Of a DNA stretch of 64,000 nt, positions 21,965-33,477 are shown piece after piece; positions within the stretch are counted from its first letter, which is position 1; each line of letters opens with the position of its first letter. Made by a program: the position numbers and the translations under genes. The notes under the pieces are model-generated. The model ran no database searches, was not told the DNA's origin, and saw only the letters and a list, made by a program, of their open reading frames with translations. The stretch comes from Apoderus coryli (lineage: Eukaryota > Arthropoda > Insecta > Coleoptera > Attelabidae): positions 35,183,902-35,247,901 of the forward strand of contig OU452198.1 in the NCBI GenBank assembly GCA_911728435.2, read 5' to 3'.

Positions 21965-22790
21965 GTACAAAATAATGCTCACTGCAGAAAAAGCACTTGA
22001 TTTAGAAGTTATTTACGTGTTTTCGCAGGAAATAAAACGGAAAAAAGATATCCATTTTATTCCATACATATGAATAACCCTGTATATGTCCTAAAGTATT
22101 CATATTTGCAACAACATCAATGTGAAAAAGCCTTTAAAATGCAACCTAGAAATGAGCAGAAACTGAACAAAACGTAGGATATAAAATAAATAAAAAACAA
22201 ACAATAAAAGCAATATTCCCAATATGTCGACCTGTATTCGTATACCGTATAGATTTTAAATTAAATTATTAGTTTTTTGAAAGTGTGCACATGTGTGGCG
22301 AATTCGCCTCGTCTTCGCGATTAAAACGTTTAAAATTCTTGGCGATAATTGAAACAGACTTACGGTTGGTACGTGCGTTTACCTAAACCGGGGAAGAACG
22401 CAATGGCAACGAAACAGCATCAATAACGTATATACAAAAGTTGAAATACCAAGAAATCTAGGTGGTATTGTCTTTACTGAGAACAAGAACGATGCTTTTG
22501 AAGAAATTTGGGACACACAAAAAACAATTGGAAAGAAGAAGAGTTATGCATGATATTTTATAATTGTTCTCTGGTTAAATATTGTGTGTAATTTTTATTA
22601 TGTGGGGACATTCGGGATAATGTTTTGATAAATAGCACTAATATATAACAATATTCTAGAAATTGGTAAAAATTTAAGACCTTAAGATGATGTATATATG
22701 GAGCACTCGAGGAAGACTCAAATAGTGCTTTTCACCTGACTTGGAACGCTTATTGATACCAGCTGTGCAGAACTAAATCTCATATCTGAG
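21965..22790. other. unassigned DNA
   Basis: No gene recognised. A short stretch (22310-22370, GCGATTAAAACGTTTAAAA) resembles 12318-12340, suggesting one more low-copy repeat. Confidence 0.4.
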
Positions 22791-22829
22791 CTAATTGCCC
22801 TGATCACAAACACCTAAAGGTGGATTCTC

Positions 22830-23245
22830 ACTTTAATGCAAGGCGCATGCTGGGCATAGGCTAGGCACAGGATATTAAAAACCAAGCAGAAGGAGTGGTA
22901 AACAACATTTTCTGACAAATAACCACAGTGTTCGGAAAAGTTTTCAGGCTTGGCGGATCTCTCTTCCATACTGATGCGTCTTTTCCTAAAAACAAAAATA
23001 GTGGTGATTTCAGTAGAATTATATTGTTCCAATAATACCTTTATAGCATGGTAAAGGTTCGCTATATTCTATTTGTTCTTCATCGTTAACTTCTTGTTCG
23101 GTGTCCGTAGCATGAACTGATGTGTGTTCATAATGAGACTCACCAGAATCGGATAGGTCATCGCACCCTCCTCCTTACTTTCCTCACTTAACCTTTGCTC
23201 CATTAACTGCCTAAGACGCGTCTCTTCCTGCTCATAATTATCCAT
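22830..23245 (-). pseudogene. piggyBac-like transposase N-terminal fragment with intron
   Basis: The minus strand starts MDNYEQEETRLRQLMEQRLS (ATG at 23243-23245). After a one-base slip it continues in an acidic stretch: DDLSDSGESHYEHTSVH, TDTEQEVNDEEQIEYSEP. A 53-nt intron (22986-23038) with GT and TTTTTAG ends then joins CYK to GKDASVWKRDPP. The acidic N-terminus followed by a GKD...W...PP motif is the start of piggyBac-family transposases. The DDD catalytic domain and C-terminal zinc finger are missing; downstream sequence to about 22830 is decayed. Cut-and-paste TE origin is likely; this copy is dead. Confidence 0.65.
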
Positions 23246-23249
23246 ATAT

Positions 23250-23655
23250 CAAGGCACACGTAAATTTTGTAGCACTAATAGTCGCGCCGGTCTGTGATTC
23301 CGTATAACGCCTTTATTGACAACACCTTGCTTTTCACGAAGCTCGCGTACACATTGCTGCTTGAAAAGTACCCACGTTGGAAGTTAGACGGGTCCTGGGA
23401 CTTTCCACTCCAATCGCTCAAAAATTGTGCGTGACCAACGGAGGGTTAAACATTTTAAATTCAAGGTTTTGTAGAAAAACGTATTACAAATATTTGCCCA
23501 GAGGCCCAAAGTGTGTCAATTCGGGGCTCGTTCAATTCAAAACATTTTTCAACATACCAAGAATATTTGCGAATAATTCAATTACGAATAACATTAACAT
23601 TTCGAAGCAAGATAAAAATTAATAAATAAATAAAATTACCATTTACACTTAATAC
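23250..23655. other. unassigned DNA upstream of piggyBac remnant
   Basis: Nothing recognised; the 81-codon plus-strand frame at 23377-23622 has no motif. Confidence 0.4.
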
Positions 23656-23659
23656 AAAA

Positions 23660-23900
23660 AATTAAAAACTGTTGTAAGTGACCATCTCTAGCCCGGATAC
23701 ATGAATCCCATCATCTCCTCGTTGATTGATTAACTCGAATCGAATTACACCCAGCAATAATGCGATTCCTTAGGTCCTCCACATTTTCCACAGGAATAGC
23801 ATAAACTAAGGACTTCAGGTGGCACCACATGAAAAAAATCAGTGGCTTTCAATCTGGGGATGGTGCAGGCCATAAGTGAGGTCCAATTGTAAACTACAAC
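23660..23900 (-). pseudogene. DDE transposase C-terminal fragment
   Basis: Minus-strand reading: LWPAPSPD, a stop, KPLIFFMWCHLKSLVYAIPV, then ENVEDLRNRIIAGCNSIR and a stop. This corresponds to the WPARSPDLTPLDFFLWGHLK...V..P...ED...RI segment of insect Tc/mariner-like transposases (the last catalytic residue lies in SPDLTPLD). One in-frame stop replaces the L after SPD. It ends near 23660 with a short extension to HLQQF. Confidence 0.7.
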
Positions 23901-23904
23901 ACAC

Positions 23905-25325
23905 GATTTTCAGGCATCACTAATGAACAAAGACTTTACCCGACGTGCAGCGCGAACTGAAGCAACTAATAAATCGAGACACGGTCCTAATGGGTCATGG
24001 TTTAGAGAACGATCTAAAAGCTCTAAAATTGATCCATAAAACCGGTTCGATACAAGTTTCACGTTCGCGAATTGTAGTGACGAAGGGTGTCTATTAAAAC
24101 CATCGCTGAGAGCCCTGTCGAGAATGTTGTTTAAGAAAAACCTTCAGAGCAGTGCAGATGATGCTGCAACCTGTATGCAATTGGTTGGTGGATGCACAAA
24201 GATTTAGAATCCGCTGCTGTCAAAAAGGGTACGTATTAATAATCAGTGGCAGCTTGCGGAATAAAAAAAGAGGTTAATAATTGGTTTTTGGATATATGTT
24301 TAAGATTTTTTTTATAATTGTTAATTTTAATTTTTTTGTACTTTTTATTTTGTAATTATTGTTAAGTTTATTTATTTTGTAATTTTTATTTTTTAGTTGT
24401 TAATTTTCATTGTTTTTTGGACATTTTTCTATTGAATAAATATTTTGATAGAATAACATAATAAAGCTTGTAAAATCAATGAAATTTTTTCTTTAAAAAA
24501 CTTTATTGACTCCAAGAAGAGTTACAGATTTATAATAACGTTTAAGACAAATTGCATTTAGTCATTGTGATACTCCAAAAAAGTGATTTGCAAGACACTC
24601 CCAAATAAATTTTCTCCCAAGCATACATTTCAATATTTATTCATCCCAACCCCAAATCTCAATTACTCATTTTGGTTATTATTTGTCACAACTGAATGTA
24701 ACTCTATTATCATCTATTATTTTCTCAATGGATATTTCTATAATAATAAAACGTTATAGGGTTACTCTACATTATAAAAGTCACCCTCCTCTCTTCTAAA
24801 GTCTACAACAACCGAAACACTTTCGTTTAATAGCCTTGTCACGTGACATGCCGGAAGTGTTAGGATTTTACGATATCTAACTATACACCGAATGATATAA
24901 ATCACTGGTGTCCGGTGTGATTTTTTTTCTATTGAAAATTTTATTGTGATTTTGGTAAGGGTAAATATACTTTTATACAAATTACTCAGCTTTTATGTTT
25001 TCGCGATGAAGCTGAAGTAACAAATTGCTCCTTGAAAGTAAATCTTGAAACCGCTATATAAATTTAATTTAGTTCGGGATCAAAAACTTGCGGGCTGATG
25101 CAGCAAGTCTGATTTTTGATGGTTTGCTGCAAGGATTGAGTTTGATTTCGCGGAATAGTGGAGATGGACGTTAATGGTGGAGATACTTTTTGTAGTGACT
25201 AATTTTTATATTATTCGGGGAATTAATCTTTGAACTATCGTAGATCAAAACTATCGGGAACACAATACTTTTAAAAAAATCATTATTAAAATCATGATCA
25301 AACCAAATCAAATCCGGACCAACAC
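23905..25325. other. unassigned DNA
   Basis: No gene recognised; 24270-24440 is very T-rich low-complexity sequence. Confidence 0.4.
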
Positions 25326-25329
25326 AACA

Positions 25330-25900
25330 AAATCAAAAACAAACGCTACCATGCATCAGCAAAGTAGTCTTCGAGTGAGTAATAGGCCTTCTCAAGAAGA
25401 ACGCGCTTAACAGCCTCCCTAAATTGCTTGGGATTTTTTACAGCCGTTAAGTTTGGCGGTAAATGATGATCTGCGACTGTTATAAAGGAGTAATCTCTTT
25501 AATAGAGCAGACCTCGGTATAGGCAAGTGCACCCGCTGAACTAGTCTCGTGGGATAAGGGTGACTAGGTGGAGCTGAGCTGTTAATGTTTCTTACATTTC
25601 TATGAATAAGACATACAGTTTCTAAAATGAAAAGTGATGTGAGAGTCAATATTCGGTGTTTTTTGAATAATGCTCTACACCTTACAGTAAACTCTGTTTT
25701 ACACATATAACGAACAGCCCGCTTCTGCAGTGTAAATATACTCTGAAACATAGTTTGGCCACAAGTACCACAGAAAGCTATTCCATATCGAAGACATGCT
25801 TCCACTAAAGAAAAATACACATTTCTTGCAACTTTCAGTCCAAGAGCCCCCGATACAACTCTCAAAGCATACTTAATAGCCAGATGAAACTTTCTTGCCT
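25330..25900 (-). pseudogene. LINE RT C-terminal fragment
   Basis: The minus-strand frame 25419-25865 (148 codons) reads ARNVYFSLVEACLRYGIAFC, LQKRAVRYMCKTEFTVRCRA, LTSLFILETVCLIHRN, then in the next frame KNPKQFREAVKRVLLEKAYY and SLEDYFADAW. Such a SLVEA.L.YGI..WG...FQ.QKRA.R block with a FR..VK..L....YYS..DYF end is the C-terminus of a CR1/Rex-like or Jockey-like LINE. The N-terminal RT and endonuclease are absent, and one frameshift lies near 25440. Confidence 0.75.
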
Positions 25901-25904
25901 AACA

Positions 25905-26400
25905 GTTTAATGTGCTCATCTTCTTCTTTCTTTAAATCAATTTGGAGTCCCAAAAATTAGGACTATTAATAGGGTTATTTTCAAATACCACGTAAAATAT
26001 ATCTCTGAGGTAGTAATGCAGAAGTCTCTTAATTCGACTTAGAATGTTTTGATATTTAAAGTTAGTACTTTTCACGCAAAGATATACGACGAGGTTTTGC
26101 TGATACATATTATGGGATGTATTTAACTTTAAACCCGTTTATCCCGGAGGACTACAGACCATTTTATGACAGCCTTATTAGTTATGAAAAATAATACTTC
26201 TTTCAACTACAGGAGTTAGTTGCCTATTTAGTTAAGATTCTTAGATTTTTTTTTGTAATTTCTGAATCAACAGCTCTCGCAAATTACGTCGTTTTATGTA
26301 TTTAACCAACATGTTTCATTATTATTGTTAACAAATTGATTTTTGTCTTTAAAATTTGATGTATCGTTCCAAAACCTCGTAAGTTTTTGCAAGAAGTTTA
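25905..26400. other. unassigned DNA
   Basis: No gene recognised. Confidence 0.4.
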
Positions 26401-26429
26401 AATATTAAAAGTCAAAACCTCGTAAGTAA

Positions 26430-26500
26430 AAGATGTCAGAGCTCGGATTCGAACACAGGACCTTCAGCATACAAAGCGCACCCTCTAGCAACAACCCCAA
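26430..26500 (-). mobile_element. tRNA-derived SINE head
   Basis: On the minus strand: A-box-like TTGCTAGAGGGTGCGC (about 26477-26492), then B box TGTTCGAATCC (about 26445-26455) at tRNA-like spacing. Cloverleaf arms do not close well, so it is a tRNA-like SINE rather than a tRNA gene. Confidence 0.55.
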
Positions 26501-26526
26501 AAATTGCTATTAAATTACTTCATTAT

Positions 26527-27200
26527 ACAGGGTGTCTCTAATAGGTCTGTACAAAATCATACCACAGATTTGTGGGTTCAAAATAAGCCGAATAAACGTA
26601 ACTTACCTTAGTCCAAAATTGCTGCGTTTCGGAAATAAAGGGTGATAAAGTTGAAAAATAAAAACTGAAAATATTTAATATTATGGGCATTTTTCAACGA
26701 ATTGCGCTCCACACTGCAATTCTGGTCCAATAAAATAAGCGTAACTTTTTTCTCAGTGTAATGTTTTACTTTTTTGTGTTCACAAGATAATGCACTGTAC
26801 ATTTCCAAGCAATAAAGGTACTCTATTCAAATTCACTAAAGTAAGTGTATTTCGAGATATTTCGGTTTTTAATTTCTGGTGTCGCATTGGAATATTTTAA
26901 TTATTTTGAAAAATAATAATTTGTTATTGCATTAAGGCCGAAATATGATTATTAGTATCAAATACCAAAGGTTAGACTTCTGTGGATTCATTATTAAAAT
27001 TGTATTTACTGATGAAGCATGTTTTACGAGAAGTGGTATAAAAAACTTGCACAACGAACACGTCTATGCTGATGAAAATCCAAATGCTACCAAAGTAATT
27101 CATTATCAACATGAGTTTAGGATTCACGTATGGGCAGGAATAATTGACAATTTTATTATCGGCCCTGTGGTTTTACCGCCAAGGTTAAGACAATTTTGAA
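26527..27200 (+). mobile_element. DDE transposon remnant with TACAGGGTGTC end
   Basis: Starts TATACAGGGTGTCTCTAATA at 26524, a terminal sequence typical of insect DUF4817-type transposons, and includes the transposase fragment at 26945-27199. The opposite terminus was not found. Confidence 0.5.
26945..27199 (+). pseudogene. DDE transposase catalytic-core fragment
   Basis: The frame contains IVFTDEACFTRSGIKNLHNE, then HVYADENPNATKVIHYQHEF and HVWAGIIDNFIIGPVVLPPR. This is the central catalytic segment of DUF4817-class transposases: first acidic residue in FTDEA, then the W.DENP and VWAGI..GPV.LP landmarks. The frame is open for 84 codons but the upstream HTH and downstream SPD/D segments are missing, so it is a truncated fragment. 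Confidence 0.8.
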
Positions 27201-27204
27201 AATC

Positions 27205-27850
27205 TTGTAGGTAAGTATATCAGCAAAAAATTATAAAATCCTCCCACTAAAACAAATAGCGAAATTCATTACAGCAAAATCCCTCCATCTGTATTAAAAA
27301 TCGAAACAATGTGTCCAGATGTTTGTCCAACGCAAACAAACATATGAAAAACAAATATTAAATGGAAAACACATCTTTTCTCCTACCCCAAACACTGAAT
27401 AAAAGGAAAAATTCCTTATCTGATGGCAGAGGGTGACGGTGACTGACCATTTACCACACAAGCCATATACGACTGCATGTTTAAACACCTTGGAAAAATG
27501 ATTATTTTAACACTCCCTTCGGACATACCTACTTGCAATGCACTATTTGTATGTGTGGATGGTGTTTTTGTTTGTTAATAATGAGTTCACTGACCAATAG
27601 GGTTAAAGCGTGTTTCATGGTCTTTTGTTTTCATTTTTTGGATGGAGAATTCTATAGGAAATGAGGGCGATTTGTTGAATAGAGGTTTCTATAGGTGAAT
27701 ATGGCAGCATCCGCAGTAAAGATTTTAAGAGTTTATCATAAATGTTGAAAATAGATACTAGAGCAACTGTGTATATTTTTTTCTACTCCTGTTATGTTTC
27801 CCTGTCTATTCTAATAGGTACTGTTAACGTGACATGTAAATTCAGTTTTA
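27205..27850. other. unassigned DNA
   Basis: No gene recognised. Confidence 0.4.
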
Positions 27851-27859
27851 CATAAGTGT

Positions 27860-28020
27860 TATGTAATAAATCACCAAAGTGTTGCGTAATAGTATATTAC
27901 GTAATAAGTGTTGTAAAAAGCATTTTACGCACGAAGGGAAAAGTTACGCACGAGGACGCGTAGCGGCGAGTGCGTAATTTTATGAGTGCGTAATTGCATT
28001 ACAACCTACCTACTTATTCA
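27860..28020. repeat. TTACGCAC-rich repeat segment
   Basis: Contains several copies or inversions of TTACGCAC/GTGCGTAA (27924, 27947, 27980, 28002) around a GC-rich GAGGACGCGTAGCGGCGAG core. The local palindromy suggests a small foldback or MITE. It lies just 3' of the tyrosine recombinase gene. Confidence 0.4.
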
Positions 28021-28213
28021 CACAACATCATTTAGTTCTAGTTTTCCATCTGAACTGGTAACAATATCAATAATTTAATAATATAAGAACGTGATCACAT
28101 CAACGAGAAGGTATTTATTGTAATAATTCTACAATATGATTATTTAAATTTACAAATGTTATTTTTTATTATATTATTTATTCTTATTATAATTATTTAT
28201 AGTTACAAAACAA

Positions 28214-29313
28214 TTATTGAAGACAAAAGGTATATCGTTTGTTTTGCTTGTTTAAGCATAAGTAAGATTTTACATTATTAGTTGCCTCAATGAAATTTTC
28301 ATTAATACTATTACTAGGACTTGCTATTGCAGATGATATTTTAGACGAATTGTTAGTTGGCTTATTTAGGGAATTATCGACATACCCTTCAGCTACGGCT
28401 GATGACTGCCATCCGCCGTGTCTTTTTAAATCTAATAAGTCACCACCCGCGTCAACAAGAATAGTCGCGGACGAGCGTCAAAAACCGTGTCCTGTATAAG
28501 TCGCTGCTTCTGGTAGTCCCAGATATATGGCTATTTGTTTTGGAATCTTTCCTAACTTGTTAATACCAACAGACTGTTTGGTACATTTTCCGTTTATATA
28601 GTTTAGAAAAAAGGTAAATTTGGAGCTGTATTTACTGCAGAGCGAAAGTTTATATATTTTTTAACCTTGGGGTAAAAATATTCAGACACCACAAAAGAAC
28701 GTTGCCGTTTAGTTTTTGAATCGGGAATATTAATAATTAGATTCTTCCCTGTGTCTTGAATATCTGATGGTTTTATATTACGCAACTCTTGTTTCCTGCA
28801 TGCACAGCTTATACCAATTCTAAGAGCAACCTAAAAGACGATTTGAAATAAATTTACACATCTATCATTATATTGAGCTCAATATATTACCTTCATAAAT
28901 AAATATTTATCATCTGGTGCGTTTTCTAGAAAATCCTTTATATTCTTGCTTATCAAAATCTTGGATTTTTTGGATTTAAAGCCGTCCGATTTTCTCTTCA
29001 GGAGAGCTTGTAATTTGGAGTAGTTTGCAATATCGACATTGTGATTTATATTAATTGTGGCCTTTAACATTATTGAGTAAAATGACCAAAGTGAGGAAGG
29101 CTTCAACGTTTTTGATAGTTCTTGGAAATATGCCATCATTACATTCTCGGAAAATGATTTAACGTCGTTTTTTAATCTCCATTCCATGATTCTTTGGTAA
29201 GTAAATTTCTATCGATATTCAGATTTTGCCGGTAACAAGTTGTTTTTAGAAGCTTCTGCAATTTCGCTAATATTGGGTGGAGTTAAATTTTCTATTTCAC
29301 TGTCACTCGACAT
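28214..29313 (-). pseudogene. tyrosine recombinase (insect XerC/D-like family), nearly intact
   Basis: Minus strand, ATG at 29311-29313 (MSSDSEIENLTPPNISEIAE), TAA at 28214-28216, about 346 codons after removing a 60-nt intron (28831-28890) with GT and TTTTAG ends. An N-terminal SAM-like core-binding domain (RIMEWRLKNDVKSFSENVMM ... LWSFYSIMLKATI ... LQALLKRKSDG) precedes the catalytic domain: VALRIGISCACRKQELRNIK (first Arg region), IPDSKTKRQRSFVV, then GHGF-stop-RSSATILVDAG and LKRHGGWQSSAVAEGYVDNS with the nucleophilic Tyr. Defects: a TAG after SEYR, a one-base slip after LPFF, and TGA (28478-28480) where the catalytic Arg of H-x-x-R is expected. The family is widespread in insect genomes; its mobility mechanism is not settled to my knowledge. 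Confidence 0.8.
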
Positions 29314-29319
29314 TTTTTA

Positions 29320-30325
29320 TGTAATCAAACTAATTTCACTTTATAATATATTACACTCACATACAAATTTGATTTATGAATATGTCAGTTTTTGAATAAG
29401 TTTGTTTGTATTGACCGTTGCTAAGCGGTTGCTAGGAAAACTGTACGATTTTTTTACCGTACGTATAATACGAATCTTACATTGATCGGAGACGGTGTGT
29501 TTTTAAGTATTTAAAGCAGTGGTCGTAGGTAATATATATTAAAGAACACTAGCGATTTTTATTATTTAATTACCAAAAACCGAAATGGTTCTAGAATCTG
29601 GTTCCGCGATAGGTATTAGAAACTGTCAAAATATATAAAATCAAATTGAAGAAATGTCAATACTAAAAATTTTTAAATGGCAACTCCCAATTTTTATATT
29701 TGATTCAAAAAAGGCAAGTTTATGAAAGCATGTCTATTCGAAACATTTAAAGTTTTCAAAATATTGACAACTTTAGATTTTTCCATTACCATAGTGATAG
29801 GACTCTGAAATTTAACGTGTATAAAAATAGTTAATACATTTTCTTCAATTTTTCTTGAGCCTTATTTCTTCAGATTTCGCTTTAAACTCTTGGGATGGGG
29901 CTCGCAAATAAAACATGAATTAAATAACTAAATGCTATTTAATATCAAAATCTATTTTTTAAATTAAAAGAACGGTTAGTACTAAATAAAAATCATATGG
30001 AAAAAATTCTAGTAACGCCATCTATGTGTGATCCTACGGACTAATTGAATGACCTAATAGTTTAGATCTATTTGGACGATTTTGGTAAGAAAAATAAATC
30101 ATGACGTAAGAATAAGAGCGTTAATAATAGTTAAATAAATAATAAAAATAAATAAATAATAGTTATAATGAATATGTATGAGATTAAATTAAAGTAAATT
30201 GTTTTTAAAAACATTGTAAACTTTAAATTTTATGTGATTATTCTTAATTTACTGATGGATTTATATAATTCGTTTGTATCTGTTGGGCCTGTTCATTTGT
30301 GTAAATTGTTTTATTTTAATTTTTG
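29320..30325. other. unassigned DNA upstream of the recombinase
   Basis: No gene recognised. The 5' flank holds CCGTTGCTAAGCGGTTGCTAGG (29413-29434), a short self-similar motif, and GTACGATTTTTTTACCGTAC (29446-29465), a small hairpin, which might mark an element end. Confidence 0.4.
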
Positions 30326-30328
30326 TAT

Positions 30329-30366
30329 TATAACCTGAAGAAGGCAACAGCGAAACGTTGTTTAAA
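30329..30366 (+). ncRNA. hammerhead ribozyme, ACGU type
   Basis: Stem I AAC, CUGAAGA, a short stem II (GC/GC, loop AACA), GAAA, ACGU, U17, GUU closing stem I. Core bases intact but stem II is minimal; likely weak or inactive. Confidence 0.5.
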
Positions 30367-30508
30367 AAAATTGTTTTATAACTTTATCCATCATTTACAG
30401 AGCGTAACAAGGCTTTAAGCTATACTGGAAATTTGCTTCACCAGACGGAGGGCCTTTTCGTTCAAATTTCCAACATTTACATAGAGCTTAAAGTATCACG
30501 AGATACCG

Positions 30509-30548
30509 ATTGACAACAAGATGTCGCCACATACATCTTGTTGTCAAT
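30509..30548. repeat. perfect 16-bp inverted repeat
   Basis: ATTGACAACAAGATGT and its exact inverse complement are separated by eight bases (CGCCACAT). Confidence 0.8.
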
Positions 30549-30549
30549 T

Positions 30550-31840
30550 GAAATTATTAGGTTCAATAAAGCAGTAGTATGATATGAAATGATTAATATT
30601 TAGATAGAAATTTTGGACACCGTGTATATAAAACCCACAACACTGCATTTTTGGAAAGTAAACTGATCTTAGTTTAAATTTTTTACAAATTTACAGTTAA
30701 ATTAAATGAAAAATGACGGCGGAATTGAAATTTAAGTGACGTAGTTATTTCGTCAAAAAAAAATCTAAACATATTCAATAACATGGCGATATCGCGTTTT
30801 TAAACAAAAATAAATATTTTAGAGTTGAACAAAAGATCCAATCGGATACTAATATCAATAAAAATCGGTAGGACATCCCGTTAAAAAAATTAACCCTGTT
30901 TAAGTCAAATTATTTTTATACTATTAGCATAACGCTAAACAACATTTTTATTGAATTAAAAACCATTTAGCTGCAATCAAATACCGGAGAGTGTTAAATA
31001 GACACCCTGTATATAATAAAAAAAATTGAAAAGTTAAAAACAAAGAAACTCTGTTAGCTAATTTTTCCGACGTTTCTAAAAAAGATTATCCACCATCCTC
31101 AGAACAAACCGTTATTGTTAGTTTTGTTAGTTTTATCGAAAAATAGCTCATAACATCCTGACTACTTCTTTCCTTTCGAATTTGGGACACCCTGTTCACT
31201 ACTTATAAGTGATGCAGAAATAATAAAATGATAGAGGCATAGTCCTGAAAACTTGATTTCGTTAGCCTTTTTTGAGATCCAAATTCGGACAAAATAGCCA
31301 TAGTTTAGTCTTCTGAATGTATGCAATTTATGTATGTTACATACATACGCTTAAAGCGGTTTCCGGTTAAATATCAATTGTTTGCTGTCGCTACTCCGGT
31401 CATAGTCCGGCTGCTGCACGACAACAACGTCGCTCTCCGTCTTTCCTCTATTATGGGGTTGCACGGAGGGTGACTTTTAAGGGATGACAATTGCGCCACT
31501 GTTACTGTCGGGACGTTAGATGCGCTCCAATGATTATTTGGCTTTTCATGTCAGGCTATACAGTGTGGAATAGAACACAAATACTTATTGAAAGCGCTTT
31601 TACACGAGTCATGTAGTGATCCTTAGGAACTTTTTTAACTGTATAACAAAGGAAACACCAATGGTGTAATTAATTTCAAATAAGCTTCCCTTTGAAGGAA
31701 AACTTTCACTAAATATATTTCTAAGGCGCCAATCAATACTCTGATTTCATCTAACAGTTTGTTAACAATCCGTAAGATAGTTGAAGCAAATACACTCTTG
31801 AATTCACATAAACTTCAGCGACATAACGAAACTCGTGATG
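30550..31840. other. unassigned DNA with CAGGGTGTC-type relics
   Basis: Contains GACACCGTGTATATAAAA (30616), GACACCCTGTATAT (31002) and GGGACACCCTGTTCAC (31184), resembling ends of insect DNA transposons, but no matching pair or transposase was resolved. 31380-31490 is relatively GC-rich without a frame. Confidence 0.35.
31066..31104 (-). ncRNA. degenerate ACGU-type hammerhead motif
   Basis: Minus strand: CUGAGGA, a long poorly paired stem II, GAAA, ACGU, C17. Stem I pairs only through G.U wobbles. Confidence 0.35.
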
Positions 31841-31849
31841 CTGAAATTA

Positions 31850-32235
31850 AAAATCCATGCATAGGAAGGGCTGACATTCACCGAAAGTTATGAAGCCTCG
31901 CATTCGCAAATCAAAATTAGAGGACCCAAATGAGACCCCTGAGGAACATTAGAGGAAAGGGGAATAGGCTTAGCACCAGCTAACGGAGACAATCTGAGTT
32001 CTATACCAGACAATTAACTGTCCAATACTGAGCTTATTAATCAGATGCTGAAGTTTGACACATTGCTTCTGTAAACTCAAGGAGCTTAAGCTTCGTGGAC
32101 AGATTGTTCGTCACAGATCATCACTGGCTCCAGAATGGCCTTTAGATGTCGTCTCATTAGACTCTCAAAAGCTTGGATACGGAGTTAAATATACAGACAT
32201 ATAGACCTGTCTGTATATTTAACTCCGTTCAACAA
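31850..32235 (-). pseudogene. LINE reverse transcriptase relic
   Basis: The minus strand contains SSNVPQGSHLGPLILI, the RT motif B region (GVPQGSHLGPLLF in Jockey-like elements), preceded by SGIELRLSPLAGAKPIPL. Surrounding frames are broken in many places. Only this motif is secure. Confidence 0.6.
32180..32228. repeat. perfect 20-bp inverted repeat
   Basis: CGGAGTTAAATATACAGACA and its exact inverse complement are separated by nine bases, forming a strong hairpin at the edge of the RT relic. Confidence 0.85.
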
Positions 32236-32239
32236 ACAC

Positions 32240-33235
32240 ATCGCTTATGTTACCGGAGGAGCGATGAAATAGTTTGCCACAATGTTGGAAGGACGCACAT
32301 GTGAATTGATGAGATGAAAATGATTTGAAGGGCCAACGAAAAACAGCATTCCCTGAGAAACACGGACTGGATCCCATCAGAGCTAGGTGATCTTCTCACA
32401 CACAATCCCACGAGTGCATCAAGATATACAGTTCATTCAGCACAATATTTGGTATAGTATTTCTGAAACCCAATCCATTTAGTCAAAAAACTACTCAAAT
32501 ATCGCAAGTCTTTTGCAAAGAGAATATAACAAAACTAAATTAGGAATACTCAAATGGTTCTGTATATTTTGACACACTGTAGCTTGGCAAATGCAACCCC
32601 CTCATATGTAATGTGTCCCTGAAAAATTATATATGTTTCCCTAAAAAGTAAATTGCACGTAAAAGACAAGCAGAATCGGTCGTAACTGTTTGTGATATTA
32701 ATTCGGTTGATGACATCTTATTACTGCTACTCCAGTGGACTTTGTTTCATTAGTAGGTTCAAGTAAGGAGTTTGGGAAAATATGTTCTAATTATATCAGA
32801 ATTTAGTTAATTTTCATTAAACCTGTTTTGTTTATTGTATTTGACGAAAGTGTCTTTTACAGAAATTTTAAATAATTAATTTGTGTGAAGATTCTTGTTG
32901 AGAAAGGTTTATCTTAACTACGTCTGCAATATTTTTGGTTTATTTGGCTTAAAAATAACGGTAAACCTTTGTATTGTCACAAATAGAGTTCGAAAATATA
33001 TATTGGACCTCCGCTTTGTCACAAAAGTATTCGAAGATTCAGGTGAGCTGGCTCCATTGAGTTAAAAGTTTATATATAATATAGAGAAGGGTTTGATATT
33101 TTATTGATTATATTCTTTTGGTTTCAATAATTTACTCGTTTGGCTTGTAGAGTTACTCGAGAATCGCCCACGTACATTAGGTACGCTCACGTAAGGAGGA
33201 TCTTAATGGTTCTCCCTCGTAAACGGTCTGTATTT
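32240..33235. other. unassigned DNA
   Basis: No gene recognised. Confidence 0.4.
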
Positions 33236-33477
33236 GAACTGCGTCTCTTAGTTAATAGTTATGTATATCCAAAGTTAATGTATAATATATAAATTTAAGG
33301 ATTCTACCGGGGCTATCCGTTCCCATGCCTCTTTACATTATAAATGGGCATCGAATTCAGCGTTTTTTTTTATACATTTCTCCCTCGTATATAAGACGTA
33401 TAATAAATCATGCTTGTCAAAGGAAGCCGCCTTATAAGAAAAGTAACTACAGGGACTGGCAGAACTATTGGATTAAT

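Noticed and set aside
27860..28020. TTACGCAC repeats as a CRISPR array
   Set aside because: Repeats are short, irregular and partly inverted, in a eukaryotic context.
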